Source: Morchella semilibera
Lineage: Eukaryota; Ascomycota; Pezizomycetes; Pezizales; Morchellaceae
DNA length: 64,000 nt
NCBI GenBank assembly: GCA_009192285.1
Contig: CM018605.1
Location: 458,767-522,766, forward strand
Direction: 5' to 3'
The notes under the pieces were generated by a model. That model did no database searches and had not been told where the DNA came from. It worked only from the letters and a program-made list of their open reading frames with translations. The translations under genes and the position numbers were made by a program. Shown one piece after another: positions 9,690 through 22,642 of this stretch (within the stretch, counting starts at the first letter, position 1; every line of letters begins with the position of its first letter).

Positions 9690-11132
9690 TCAAACATCAC
9701 CTGTCTCCCTCGCAACCTCAGAGTTTGCAGCCTCGTTAATTTCTTTGACAAGCTCCCTCTCACTATTAGGCATTAATATAATCATTGTCGGAACCTCCAA
9801 AATTTCCTTCTCTTTCTTGATCTGTGTCGGAGTCTGGCTCCCAACAGATGTAGAAGTTGACTCTCTGATGGCTGGAGAACTTCTAGTGACAGGTGCCGAT
9901 GCTATTTCATGCGGTAACGACTGTGGTGGCTCAAAATATGCTTGTTGAGATAAAATTGGTGCGGGTAGCGTTGGCGGTTCGATGTAATCCCGTTGTTCGA
10001 CCAGCGAGGGGGCTCTAGTAGACGGTAAAGTCTCCGGGAGTGGCACAGCCGACGGATTGACCTCTTGTTGAGAGGATAGCGATAAACCCTAAGTGAATTT
10101 AGCAATTTTTCAGGCTAAGGTACAAAGTAGGGAACTAACTGCATAGTCTTCAGTACTTAGTCCCCGCTGCACAGCCAGCCGTTTTGCTGCTTCACGTTTC
10201 TTTTCCAACTCTTCTTCTTCGAGTATCCTGGCCTCCTCTTCCTCTCTTCTTAGCACCTCATCATCAACTGGTCCCAGACGCCCAGGTCCAACGGTTTCAA
10301 CGGATCCTACTTCTTCCTCCTCTTCTTTCTTCAGCATTTCTGTTACTCCGTTCTCTTCGTGCTAACACGAGAAATCCGTCCTCTTCTCCGTCAGAACCTC
10401 TCAGGAAGACATCATCACCAATTGGAATTGCATCGTCATCGTCTTCACTAGGCCATAGGTCCCCCCTACTCCGCATACTCCCCCCTACGGAGTCACCGGA
10501 GCTACCTGTAGCGCTGCGTTTTCGCCTCATTCCTGTAACCCTGCCACCATGGTCATCTTCCGTCTCTTCCTCTTGAACAGCAGAGAGCCCATTCCCACGA
10601 TGTGGGTGTTCTTGAAGATTTGCGGCAGATGGTTTGTAGCGAAGGCCTTTCCCCCTGAAAGGTGCCCACCTCGTCAAGAATCCAAACATAGATGTCTGTG
10701 GTATAACAGTTGGATCTTGATCATGCCCCGGGACTGCTTTCCGCTTGCCAGCGGACCCGCTTCCAGCTATTGTGCCACTTGATGAAGAAGCACCATAGGT
10801 CATTCTGTTCGAACTTCCCCATAACCTCCTCCGGATCCTCCGCCAGCAAGGAGCCGGTCCAGTTCGTCGTTGCCCCATCCAAGGAAGCCGCCGGTGGACG
10901 AACCCCCATGTTCATCGTCGTCATAGTCGTAAAATCCAAATGGATATTCACGACGGTCTCGACGGTGATTACGATCATTGTTGATAATGCAGCAGGTAGA
11001 CAGAGAGATTAGGCATGGGTCTAGATAAGACTTTGAGAATGTGAAGCATGAGGTGAGGGCGTTGTCCGAGGCAGATTCTATGGAAGTGGAAATTCGGTTG
11101 AGCGATTGACGGATGCGAGGGTCGGTACGCAT
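9690..11132 (-). CDS. Conserved filamentous-fungal protein of unknown function (two apparent frameshifts)
   Basis: Recognisable as a conserved ascomycete hypothetical protein. It has an N-terminal part around FTFSKSYLDPC, then an acidic/glycine segment with GWGNDELDRLLAG. This is followed by DPTVIPQTSMFGFLTRW and GKGLRYKPSAANLQEHP, a Ser/Asp/Arg-rich low-complexity region, a Glu-rich coiled-coil-like helix and a disordered Pro/Thr tail. I know no function for the family. A clear intron is at 10089-10139 (donor GTTAGT, acceptor CACTTAG). The conserved segments lie in two frames: the frame changes near 10802-10815 and changes back near 10337-10355. No GT-AG intron fits either point, so these are a one-base loss and a one-base gain, either real or sequencing errors. 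The start at 11132 gives MRTDPRIRQSLNRISTSIES. Confidence 0.7.
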
Positions 11133-14100
11133 GATTATTCTGTTTGTTGCGTGGGGAAAGGAAATCTATCTGACTGTCTGACTGTCTGTCTGTCTGTCCA
11201 GGGATGTATCTAGGGTGTATCTGCGAGATAGTTGCAGTTGATATCTGGTGTGTATGTGGTTGAAGGTACGTACGTCTTTGATGCGTTAGGTAGGCCAAGG
11301 TAAAATAGTGCGTAAGTACTTTTTGGTTAGCTATGTTACGGCTACGGCGCGGGCCGTCTCTAGATCTGCTTGCCGGTTGCTAGTGTGTGTCTCTATCTGC
11401 TCTGCGCGAATTCACCATATATCTTATTTTTCCTCTGCTCCTCTCCCCTCGTTTTTCTTTATCTCCAGGATGAACCAGCCCAGATGAGAACGGCCGAAGA
11501 GAAAGAGATGCTGATTAGATGATATGATTGAAAAAATTTACACACTCGATTGGGCTGTGAGGTGAGGCTGACCGAGGCTGACCGAAGTTGCGACTCAATC
11601 AACAACAATCGGAAGGGCAGACTATAGTTGGAAATAAAATGGGGTTGTCGCTTTCACGACGAGCTTTGTTGAGACGACAACAACGGGCCAGGCCAGGGTT
11701 GCAGCTTCAATTGAAGTGCAGTTGGATGCAGTTACCCGGAGTTTCTTAAACTTAGAAACACACCTATCTTGACATAACCTGCTATGTAGCTAGAGTAGCT
11801 TCTAAACTGAAAATTTCCCCGCAATCTATGCGGATCCCCCGTTCATTGAGAAAGAACGAGATGTGCGTCATATTCACCCACCATACTTCCTGTATTTTAA
11901 CGCTTTTTGATAATTCATAATCGAGGCCTGCAGCAAAAAAAATGTTGGTTTATCTAGATATAGGCTGCAGTGTTACCCTATTCTAGAGCACTGTATGTAG
12001 CATGATGTGCTGTGATGTGCTGTGATGCGCGCTTTCTTCAAGCTGCAGTTTCGTCTCGTTACCAGGTCCAGAATAGTTCCCCCCTTCCCCGTGAGCGAGA
12101 TCCTACCAATCTTGACCCGCCATACTGATAGATAATGTAGGTACTGTACCTATGTACATACAGTATGTACCTACACCCCACACTCTAAATGCCCGACAGC
12201 ACCTGTGACCCGACCCATGTTCTCCTACGTGTATGGAAGGCTAATTTATCTTCCCCGAAACCCCATGGACCATACCGTAACCATCTTACAGAGAATTAAA
12301 AACCGAAGATGGCCATTTTCTAATCCGATCTCGATAAAAATCTCAGGGTTTGAAGGTATCTCTGTGCTAACGCTAAAAGAGAAGGAGGAGATGAGTGATT
12401 ATCCACGCTTTCCGGCAACCGGAACCTCTGTATGTGAGCCTTTTATATAATTCGCCAGGTATTGACAACCCTGGTCCCTGGAGGAGGAGGCATGTAGATA
12501 AGGATCACGTAGTGTCACTCGCGTAAGTGCGCTGCAACCGGTGGGGTGAACAATCGGTAGTTGCAACCGTCCGGTGGATGGGATACCTAAGCAAAGCTGC
12601 TGATGGGAGTGCGATCCATGTCGTAGGGATTCATTCATTCCTCCTTCATATGGTAGAAAACTCCAAAGTACATGTATGTATGTAGGTAAGTACATTTGCT
12701 CCCAAGCGAGGAGCTTGGAGTTACGTGTATATTGCTTGACCACGTTTCCGTCCAGATCGATAGGGTACCTGTACCGTGTTGAATTTGCCCCGTGGCAGTT
12801 TCTGTAAACGCTCTCTCGCGCGGCTATATTAGTTAATTACATCGTTAATAAGCGCTTACTCGAGCTCGTGGCCATACGAGTGCAGAAAATTGCACTTCAA
12901 ATCATTTCCCGCCCTTATCAGTCCCATCACCAATTCTCACTCAACTCAATGACGATCACCAATCAGCTCATACCTCCCCCTCCCCGCCTAGCCCCCATCC
13001 AGAACCAGACTGGATAGAGTGCTCTGATGTAAACGAATGCCAAACAAATCTCTTCAAAACCAGGTTGACTGTTTTTCTGGTAAAAGCCACGCAGCCATGG
13101 GGTAACTTCCCAGAGCCGCACGAAAAAGAACGTTTTTGTGGCGTGAGGTGTACCGGGCAGAAAAGTTGATCCTTTCTAGAACTTACCACAGATCTCCCCG
13201 CTTCAAGAACGTAAGCTTAGGCCAAAACTCACTCTCGTGCCCGAACCCCTCAGGGTATATAATAGTGGTTGGAAATTAGGAGGGGAATATCTCCGTTCCA
13301 AAAACGATTGGTCTTCGTATCGGATCTTTCTTTTGTTCGAATTTTGCAGTTCTAGAGAGTAGGGGTTTCGTTGTCCTCCTGAGTAGGCCGTGCGAGCACT
13401 CGTGATACTTCACGTTTCCCCACAACGCAGCAGCGCGCATATGACCGCCTTTCCCCGCGGTGGCGGCCTTTGCGTACGTCCAATACAATCGGGACAACAA
13501 AGAAAACGAAACAACACACACATTTCACCGCAACGGCTTAAGGAAAAAAAAGAAAATACTACAGCCCCCCAGCTAACCGCCAGAAACCACAGCCAAACCG
13601 TCGGGATCAGCCCAGGCCCGTTTTCTATCAACCCCCACCCCCCCCCCCCCCTCTCCTCCCGAAGGCTCCCCCGGCTGGAGATGCGACAAAACTCGACCTG
13701 TCAAAAAAGCAACTCCCCCACGACCTAAGCTGCAAGCTGGGAATTGGAGGGGAGGGGAAAAAAGGGTGGTGCCCAGGGTAGCGAAAAATCCTTTACTCTA
13801 GGATATTCTAGGTACAGTAGCTACTGTACATGCAGTAAAAAAGTAATTCTTTTTACGTACAGCCAGCCCAAACACATCCTCCCAAACACTTGCTACCACA
13901 CCTACTCTACCGGGGGAGGCGTCCCCGGGCCGAAAGTAATGGGAAGAATGGTTGGTTCTAAAATGGAAATCTTATGGGAAAAAAAGCTTTTCTGCAGCAG
14001 TAATTTTTTTTTTTCATCCTTTTTCTATGCAGGTAAAAAAAGCAAATAAATATTCCAAGACCCGAACCTGCAGCTAGAATGGGACAAACCAATAAACGCC

Positions 14101-14908
14101 AAGATGAATCCATGAATGGGATGAAAATAAAAAAAAAAAAAAAAAAAGAACTCGACGGCATACCAACCCAAAGAAGTAGTTAAGGCACCGGGTTATGTGC
14201 CTTCTGGTTATATATAGACCTTATGCCGCCCACTTTAAAACGACGTCTGTCTTGCTCCAGTGTATCCGGCTGTGAAGCCAATAAAAACAATAGAGCCACA
14301 AGGACGCCACAGAGTCCGCCCGTATAAGACAAAAGCTCGTATTAATTTAATTCTCTTATTTATATACTACTTTCACTCTACATTACAAGCACACAAATTC
14401 AAGGTCTTGGTATAGCTACGTTTTTTCCGGTTTTGGGTTCTCCATTCATTAACTAGGTTTATATAAAACTCTGTGAAACGTCCCGAACAGTAACAGATAA
14501 CGGGGACCTGATCAATGACCGCCAGTGAGAGAGCAAGGAGAAAGAGATGAAGATAGCCCCAGGAGAAAAAGAACCATGATGAAAGGTAATCAAACAAATG
14601 CGAGAATGGGAGGTATGACACGTACAGATAAAAGCGGGCTAGGGTGAATGTGGGGAGGGGTAGGGGTTTGTAGGGATAGGGCAAGGAAAAGTGAAATGCC
14701 CATAAATGTCACCGTTAGAGACGTAAAAAACATGATATTTAAGATGAGGATACATTAAACATCGCGTATGAATTGATTCAGTTAATCCTCGGATAGTAAC
14801 TTATGGAGGTGGGAGGGGTTATGCAAGCTTTAGAGGGATGACTTGCAACCAGCGTAAATCATGAATTCGAGACTAATAGGCTACAGGTCGACGGCCAATC
14901 GTTCTCGA
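11133..14908. other. Long intergenic region, no gene seen
   Basis: About 3.8 kb without a supported gene. Short ORFs at 12205-12743 and 13276-13728 lack recognisable features. The region contains a CTGT microsatellite (11170-11199), a C-run (13638-13651), A-runs near 14128-14148 and one TACATGTA (12669). The right end is the 3' flank of CK2 alpha. A non-coding RNA could hide here unseen. Confidence 0.5.
11170..11199. repeat. CTGT/CTGA microsatellite
   Basis: Imperfect tetranucleotide tract of CTGACTGT then CTGT units, just upstream of the conserved fungal gene that starts at 11132. Confidence 0.8.
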
Positions 14909-16458
14909 TCATGAGTGTGAAGCCGAGGCATGATTCTGCTGTTGGGCGGCCCTTCGGACAGGCTCGAAGTATGGGTGGGCCATAGCTTCTTTGGCCGTCA
15001 GTCGCTCCTGCAAAACCACGAAGTCAGTTCACCGTCACTAAAACTTGGGATGGGAATGTATCACACACCTGGTGGTCATATCTTAGAAGCTTGTCCAAGA
15101 AGTCCAATGCATCATTACTGACGAATCTCTGATTCTCTGCGTTGACAAACTGGTGCCAGTTCTTTCTTGGAAACCGCCCAAGGATATCATCATACTGTGC
15201 ATCAAGCTCGATATCGTACTTGTCAAGGTAATCGAATAGCTCCTCGGTTCCCAAAACCTTGGCGATCTTAACGAGCTGATCCGAGTTGGAGTTTCCATGA
15301 AAAAATGGCTCTTTCCGGAAAATCATTGATGCAAACATAGCACCGAGTGACCAAAGATCAAGTGAGTAATCGTATTCTTGATAGTCGACGAGTAGCTCCG
15401 GTCCTTTGAAGTAGCGGGATGCAACACGGACGTTGTATTCAGTTCCAGCATGATAAAACTCAGCTAGACCCCAGTCGATTAATCGTAGCTGTACGAAGGT
15501 TAGTCCGATCTGGATCCCATGACTAGGGTAGAAGATCGATGAAGCTCACCTTTCGCTTCTCGTGATCGATCATGACGTTGTGTGGCTTGACATCTCTATG
15601 CATGATACCCTTGCTGTGACAGAAATCCAACGCCTACCAATCAACAGTCAGAAAACTAAGACCCTTTTATTATTCCGAGCGGGCACCAACCTTCAACAAC
15701 TCAAAAATGTAGTAGCGCACATCGTAGTCTTGAAATTTAGGGTAAAGGCTGCGGAAGTCGGTATTGTTGACATACTCGAAGATCAAAGATGGTGTTTTAC
15801 TCTATTCGTTGGATTTTCAGGTTAGGAATTGCCGCTGGTCTCCCCGAGAAGCACGCCTTGGGATGAGCAGTAATAACAAACCTGAGGATCCCGAACAACA
15901 TCTAGCAATGCGACGATATTTGGCCCACCGGAGAGATTTTGAAGAATTTTGATCTCTCGCTTAATCTTCTTCTTCTTAACCGGTTTCAAAACTTTGATAA
16001 CGCACTTTTGATAATTTGTGATGTTGATCCCCTCGAAAACCTCAGAGTATTTACCACGCCCTATTCATATTTTGTCAGAAAACCCGCTCCCAATCATATA
16101 TGTAGGTAATGCCGACATAGGAGGCGAATGGGCATATTTTTCTCCTCGGTGAAAACGAACCTATTTTGCGGACAACCTCATAATTCTCGAGAACGCCCCA
16201 CTGAATATTTACTGAGTCGTAATCCCAGTATGATCTGGGCATGTGCTGGTTGACCTGGCGGCGCCAAAAATTCTCGCATTAGTATATGCCTGGGTTGGGA
16301 TGGGAGGAGATTTTCCCCGCAGCCCTAATATAGAACAAAACACAAAACCATCCAAAACTTTTGAGTTGGTGAAATCAAGAGAATTGAGAGGTTCACGTGG
16401 GAAGGGGGGGGGGGGGGGAGGGAACAAGGGAAAGTACATCTGCGTACACACGAGCCAT
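14909..16458 (-). CDS. CKA1: Casein kinase II catalytic subunit alpha
   Basis: Constitutive acidophilic Ser/Thr kinase of the CK2 holoenzyme, nucleus and cytoplasm. Seven exons: 16458-16438, 16254-16161, 16060-15882, 15801-15691, 15633-15550, 15488-15069 and 15007-14909, giving 335 residues, the usual CK2 alpha length. Seen in order: [19 protein letters not shown] at the N-terminus, glycine loop [27 protein letters not shown] with the CK2 basic cluster, [26 protein letters not shown] catalytic loop, DWGLAEFYH (DWG instead of DFG, a CK2 trait), [21 protein letters not shown] and the C-terminal [17 protein letters not shown]. The first exon is only 21 bases, and the first intron (16255-16437) is the longest and carries a 15-base homopolymer near its donor. 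The DWG and lysine-rich cluster make the assignment secure. Confidence 0.97.
16404..16418. repeat. 15-base G homopolymer inside CK2 alpha intron 1
   Basis: Run of G on the plus strand (C on the transcript), about 20 bases inside the donor of intron 1. It forms a pyrimidine tract in the pre-mRNA. Confidence 0.9.
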
Positions 16459-18841
16459 TGTTCTGTTCTCAATAGGCTTTGCGCTCTGGCCGTCACGAAC
16501 GATGATGGGATAGAAGGTAAGGTTGATGAGGAGGAAGAAAGTAAGGCGCTTTAGGCAAGCGATAGTAGCGTTTGTTGTGATGATGGTGATGATGATGGGA
16601 GGATAGTTGGGAGAATGTGGGTAAGAGAGGGAGAGTGTTAAGTAAGAGTTAGACGGTAGATAGAGATAGACGTATGTACGTATGCAAGTGGTTGGGTTTG
16701 TGCTGACAAGGCTGCTGCCGGTGATGGCGCTGCTTGCTTCTGCTTCTGGAGCGTGCTGGTGGTGACTTTGCGTGCTGCAGCGCAGTGAGTTGCAGTGCTC
16801 TTTAGGCCCTAGGCTCCTCTTACTAGAATGCTGTCGACTTGGCCTCAGGAGGGGTGAGGGGGGGTTGTGAGTGGGGTGGGGGTAAGAAGGAGGGGAGTGG
16901 ACAAACCCGTGGTTGGTTACAGGCAAGGAACGCGATGTGCACCCAACGAACGGACACTGTATAATAGTGAGAGTCACAGATGATTATGGGACCGGCAGGC
17001 AGGCGTGGGAGATGGGAGTGGGAGGCGCCAGACAGTGGGCAGATAGGTGGGGTGGCAGTTGGCTGGAACAACAACGAGTCGGATTAGATGCTTTCTGCTC
17101 GCCTTTGCTCGCTCTTTTCTCCACTACGCTTTGTGCAGTTCGTTTCCAAACAATACTCGACACGCCCCTAATTCCCGCTATCGCTCTGGTTTTCTTCGCC
17201 GCCGCCCTTTCTCATTCGTTCGCTCCGAAACTAGAGTCGATAGGTAAATTACGCACTTTTGTTGGAAAAGAGGAAGAAGATATAGAAGTTTGCGTCAGTA
17301 ACAGCTCATATTCCGAGATATCAGAATACGCTCTTCTTGGGAGACTGTCCCTTAACAATCCCGTTGTCTTACTGCTTCACAGTTTCCGAAACTCTCACTC
17401 TGCGGGCTGCCGCTGGGCGGACAGCGATAAACACTCCACAAGCTTCTTCAGTCACACCTAAATCTTTGCCCAATGTGCGCGGTCCTGTGGTCAAGACTTG
17501 CCCGCAGCTTGGGCCGGACCCGCGGGGAAGGCACGGCATCATACAGTACCCTTGCAATTGACGCAAGAACAACGAGATATTTGGCCCAATTTTCAAGTTC
17601 AAGGAGCCTCACGTAGATATAACAGCCAGCGGCAACCGGGAAGTGTTACTTGGGACGGATTTTTGACCATCTCTGTCGACTGCTTGAGATTACCACTCTA
17701 CCTTTGTTGATCTAGCCACGACACAGAAAATACGAAATTCGAAGTCATAATGAATTCGGTCTTCGAAGGTCTCTTTGTCATTCCTTTTCAGCCCCAACTC
17801 AAATTCACATGCCCCCAAGATGTGGCTGCAGTAGAAAAAAATATGCCGCAAGGGATTTTGACTCATTGGTCCTTTGACCGACTGAGCCCGTGGACTTAAA
17901 ACCAGTCCCCTCCGAGTTAGTCGCACTAATGTGGTAATGATTAATTTGGCATATTTTGTAAAACCGGTTTTACATATGACGTCCACCGAAATTTTCCTTC
18001 TTCTTTGCGCGCTTGGAGGATGGTAAAGAAAACCCCATCAAAATCCCATTTAAAGCTCGATTTGTTAAAGAACTGGCAGTCTCAAAACTTCAGACTGGCT
18101 AATCATCTTTGGTTCGCCGCGATTATTATTGGGGCTTGCAACCACCACCATATGTAGTGCGCCGAAATCTGAGATTAAGGCTGCTTTCCGTTTCGGAACT
18201 CCTGCATGTTACTTCGTGATTTGTAGGTCCTCCTAGTTAGTTCCCATGGGACTTATTTGACGATTGATTTCGAAGTGGCTTCCATAGGTATGTATGCATA
18301 TATATGCATCTTTCCCTCTGTCAAAAGGAACCATTATTGATTGTTCAACTTTCTCTTGCAAACGAGCCGGTGGGTATCGAAGCGATAGGCCAGCTTGAAG
18401 GGAGGGAAAATGAAAAGTCTCGCCAATCTGGGTGAGAATTATATAGTGTTTGTGGGGGCATGTCTGAAGCATCGCATGAGGGTTGAGGCACTTATTTGGG
18501 GATTAGTCTAGTTCGTTTCTGAATTATTGTACATATTGGAGAATGACCCGATTGACTGAAGAAATGTTGTGAGGCTGGTCAGTAAGAACACTACCAGGTG
18601 GAGTGTATTCAGGCGGGTGTTTGATTGCCGTAATGGTTAGCTAGGGGAAAGAGTTGAACTTGGAAACTACGGTACTGTAAGTACAATTAGTGGGGCATGA
18701 TAAGCTTTCTCTTGGCAACCGTCTGAAAACCTCAAACCTTGTGGCCTGTGAAGTTAGAACAACCACACGTACCATATCATCTATCGTAGCTTGTTCCCAA
18801 GATTCAGGCGTCAAGTCTGGTATTTGAATTGATACGCTGGC
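16459..18841. other. Divergent intergenic region between CK2 alpha and RPP1
   Basis: About 2.4 kb of promoter-like sequence. The 182-codon ORF at 16913-17461 (+) looks like chance reading of a G-rich region: it has no domain and unusual composition. No repeats or RNA genes recognised. Confidence 0.5.
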
Positions 18842-19924
18842 ATGTTTCACGACCTCAATATCCCCTGGGCACCAACATCGCCAGATCTGCCGAGGACGAT
18901 AGCTTTCCTAGATGAGTGCAAGTCTCTTTTCAACCTCGACTCTCGGAGGTCAGCGCTGACAGACATCTAAAGTAGGATACAGCGTTATCGCTCTCAACCA
19001 CACAATCTCTGGCAAGCTTTCACAGAGTCACGTAATAATTCGTACTCTCTGGACAGTGAAAGATAGTCGATCTACTAACCAATACATTACAGACAAATCC
19101 CATTCCACCCGATCCTTTCCCACAGCACCCGAAGCTGAAGATTCTCCGTCGCGTAACTGTTGTTCTCGAGGACTCAGCACAATGTCACCATCTCACACCC
19201 TTAATCAATCATTATGACCTCGTTGCGCTACGTCCTACGAATGATAAGCTGCTTTTACAGGCATGCTCTTCGCTCGAGTGCGATCTCATCTCCATAGATC
19301 TTTCTCAAAGGCTTTCGTACAATCTCAAGCATAAAATTGTTGGTACAGCGATTCAACGTGGAATTTTCCTAGAGATATGCTATTCTTCAAGTATTCATGA
19401 CCTTACTGCTCGAAGAAACTTAATACAGAATGCGGCATCTCTCGTAAGAGCGACAAGGGGAAGGGGTGTAATTATAAGCAGTGAAGCCAGAAAAGCTGTG
19501 GGGGTTAGAGCACCTTTTGACGTTATGAATTTGGCAACTTTATGGGGGCTGAGCCAGGAAAAGGGGAGGGAGGCGGTAAGTGGCCTCAGCAGGACTGTAG
19601 TTGTATTTCCCCACTCGCACTCCTCATATCCGGGTTTTTTCTGTGCAGACTTTAACATAATGGTAGGTACAAGCGGGGATGAAGAGGCGGTCGTTTAGAG
19701 GAGTTATAGATATTGTCGATAATGGAGCACCTCCTGAAACAGCCCAACAGAAGAATAAGAGGAAAGCAGAGGACGAAAGTATGGATGGTAAAGGGAAGGG
19801 TAAGCCAGCTAAAGGCCAACATAATCAACCCCAGATACACAATGAAAAGCAAGGGGGGCAACAACTCTCTAAAAAGGCGAAAAAGGCTGCAGCCCGTGCT
19901 GCTGCCACTACCGGGGCTTCTTGA
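18842..19924 (+). CDS. RPP1: Ribonuclease P/MRP protein subunit RPP1 (p30 family)
   Basis: Protein subunit shared by nuclear RNase P and RNase MRP, needed for tRNA 5' maturation and rRNA processing. Exons 18842-18921, 18983-19031, 19093-19602 and 19667-19924 give 298 residues. Seen: MFHDLNIPW start, VIALNHTISGK after intron 1, ILRRVTVV, HYDLVALRPTNDKLLLQAC, CDLISIDLSQRLSYNLKHK, RGIFLEICYSSSIHD, RRNLIQNAASLVRATRGRG, PFDVMNLATLWGLSQEKG and KRRSFRGVIDIVD, then a Lys/Ala-rich basic tail. The donor of intron 1 is ambiguous (GTCTCT at 18922, or a 34-base intron from 18949); the first gives the better family match. Intron 3 uses the acceptor at 19666 so that TVVVQAGMKRRSFRG joins in frame. Confidence 0.93.
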
Positions 19925-20819
19925 CGAATGAAAATTTTGGGATGTCGTTTGAATAGTCCATTTTCGATTTCGCATGTACCCTAGAGTACTCTGATTAATG
20001 TTTCCACGCATACTGTTAGGCGTGCATTGTGTCCAGCCAGGATGTGCTTGAGGCTAGAGTACGGGTGTAGGTAGGTACTCCAGATGATTACATGTATGTA
20101 TACAGGATTGGTCCATGCACTACATGTAGTAAAAATCGCCCGTTCTTTCTCGCCGGTCACGGAGTATTCCTCCAATGGAACCAAGACCAGGCTTTAGCCA
20201 CATCTGCATCCATCTAATTGCAGGCCCTGCCTGACCTCTGTACCTGACGCTTGTGTCCAGCGCCTTGGCTGGAGGTACCGTGGTTCTCGGAATGTGACAT
20301 CATGACGCAATGACCTTTGTTTTTAGAGGAAGAGGGTTGGTATTCACACATGCACCATACTTTAAATCAACATGGTGTCCTTCCAAGCGGGGAAATGTGA
20401 CAGGCTTGGCCGGGATATTTTGCGCAATGCGTTCGCTTAATTGCTTAGCTATGTTAATTTAAGCCTCAACGACTCACGATGCGTCGCTGCAGGTGCTTCG
20501 TGAAGTGGTTGATCACGGATGACCTCCCTTCGACCTGCATTTATGGGGAAATTGCTTATTTCTGACCCTTCCCCATAATTTGTCTTCTGTCCTCAGCCTG
20601 TCTGTCCTCTTATTCCCCGACCCCTCCCTCCCTCCCTTCCATCTCCATCCTATCCTTTCACCTTTATCCGTCTTATCTTTCTCCTCTACCTCTCACTTTC
20701 TCCTTGCTTGCATCTTATACCTGTAACCACTCCCAGTCCTTAAAATCCGCCGATACTTCCTATTCTTTGGCCCCACTTCTTCTGCATCCCTGTTTCCTTG
20801 TGCAGCATAGATAGCCGAA
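19925..20819. other. Intergenic, no gene seen
   Basis: Between two plus-strand genes. Two TACATGTA palindromes (20089, 20121). A strongly CT-rich tract at about 20580-20700 precedes the taspase start and looks like a fungal promoter/leader pyrimidine element. Confidence 0.6.
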
Positions 20820-22370
20820 ATGGACGGTGGATTGGAGACAAGACCTGGCCAGCCAAGGACTGATGAGGACTGGTCTGCCATCTTTGTACATGCTGGTGCA
20901 GGTTTCCATTCGGTCCAAAACGAGCCCAGTCATCTTGAGGCCTGCTCCGCGTCAGTACACTTTCTATTAATATTATGCTATTTACTCTAACTTCATTATC
21001 CATTCAGTGCCTGTAGAGCTGCCATGGTATTCCTGCGTAATGGTGGATCTGCTGTTGACGGCGTTGAGATGGCTTTGAGGAGTCTAGAGGATAATGAAAT
21101 CACCAACTCCGGTTATGGTAGTAATTTATCCTTGGATGGGACGGTAGAATGTGATGCTTCCATAATGGAGGATACTGGGAGGTCTGGTGCTGTAGGAGCC
21201 GTCGACCGTAAGTTTTTATGCTTCCGTTCCGTTTACGTGCATATCAAGATCCAGCCCATGGTATTAATTACATTCTATGTGTATTCCAGGTTTTAAAAAC
21301 CCTTCGGCCCTCGCCCGACTTGTTCTCGACAATACTCGTCGGCCAATGTCCCTAAAGCGTGTGCCGCCTGTCATGTTGGTCGGGCCAGGTGCACAGTCTT
21401 ATGCAAAAGAACATCGATTTCCGCTGGTTGACAATGAGGCACTTATCAGCCGAAATGCCCATGCCCGCTGGGTTAAATGGAAACGTGAGCTTGATGCCTA
21501 TGGAATTCGTCATAAAGAGCACAAAAAGGCACCACGTTCTAAAGTTACTGGGGTCACCTTAACGGCAGCAGCGCTAACAGCTAAATCCGAATTGGATGCT
21601 GAAATTGAGAAGACAGGCCAGCGTGATACTACAGAAGATGTGGTTACCGATACAGTAGGTGCTATTTGCGTTGACCGTTGGGGAAGAGTTGCAGCTGGAA
21701 GTAGTTCCGGTGGTATCGGAATGAAGCATCGTGGCAGAATTGGCCCCGCAGCATTGATTGGTATTGGAACCTGGATAAGGGTAGAGGATGGGGTTGTTGT
21801 TGCAGCAACATGTTCTGGTACTTCTCCTCTTTACTATTCTCAATGCTCGGGGTTTTCTTACCCTTCTGTGTTTAGGAACTGGAGAACAAATGGCACATAC
21901 ATTGATTGCATCTAAAGCTGTTGATCGCATGTTTCATAGTGATGATGAATCACAAGGCCTGAAGACAAGCATTGAAAAGGACTTTATGGGTTTGATAAAC
22001 CCCACAAACCCACTACTGCTAGGTATCATTTAACTTGACTTCTATAGGATCAAAAATTGTTCAAGAGTCCACTATGTCCTCTGCTGTTGGCATCATGGCT
22101 ATTAAGATCGACAAAAATTCCGAGGGTAAACGGATATATTTCACGTATGGGCACACTACTGATAGCATGGTAATGACTTCTAATGGCCTCCTTGAATAAA
22201 GGACAGACTTCCACTATCGAGTCGTAACTCGTATCAAATTGGGGTTTCTGACTGTGAACTAGGCTATGGCACATATGACGGCTTCAATGATTGAGCCAGA
22301 AACGGTCATGTCACGTAATGCACGAAATCCCAAGACCTGTCTTGGTGGGAAGGTCGTTAGGCTCCCTTGA
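20820..22370 (+). CDS. Threonine aspartase (taspase 1-like, asparaginase-2 family)
   Basis: N-terminal-nucleophile hydrolase that cleaves itself to expose a catalytic threonine. Animal taspase 1 cuts MLL/TFIIA-type proteins; the fungal substrate is not established. Six exons: 20820-20950, 21008-21207, 21290-21817, 21876-21989, 22048-22169 and 22263-22370, giving 400 residues. Seen: IFVHAGAGFHS near the start, NGGSAVDGVEMALRSLEDNE, NSGYGSNLSLDGTVECDASIMED, GAVGAVDRFKNPSALARLVL, then the autoprocessing site with T232 in DTVGAICVDRWGRVAAGSSSGG, followed by CSGTGEQM. T232 sits close to the human nucleophile position (T234). The chain keeps the insertion before the nucleophile expected of taspases rather than plain asparaginases. 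3' ends of this gene and TFB4 converge with about 270 bases between them. Confidence 0.92.
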
Positions 22371-22642
22371 AGTCGAGTAGTATCGTCAAAGGGCAAGTAT
22401 ACCGATAGCCCTATTATTAGAATGGGCAGTGTGAACGGTATGAGCCGCCCTGATACAGCAGAATGAGAAAGGTTCTAAAGTACATATTAATCAGATGAAT
22501 CAGAGCCAGAGCATTACCATAAGTAACTTCCCACGAGGACCCTATCTCGTCTAAATTTATATCAGCGTCTTTCTGGATGCACCGCGCCGATTACCCATTA
22601 TTCCTAGGCACTCTGTTCCTGATGTAGGGAATTGGTTGGATG

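Noticed and set aside
11133-14908. Possible tRNA or other RNA gene in the longest gap
   Set aside because: I found no cloverleaf arms or A/B-box pair by eye; a covariance-model search would be decisive.
16913-17461. 182-codon plus-strand ORF between CK2 alpha and RPP1
   Set aside because: No recognisable domain, odd composition, no leader or intron signals; most likely chance.
17859-17865. Third TGACTCA as a Gcn4/CPC1 site
   Set aside because: It lies far from any amino-acid biosynthesis gene; a single 7-base match is expected by chance in this length.
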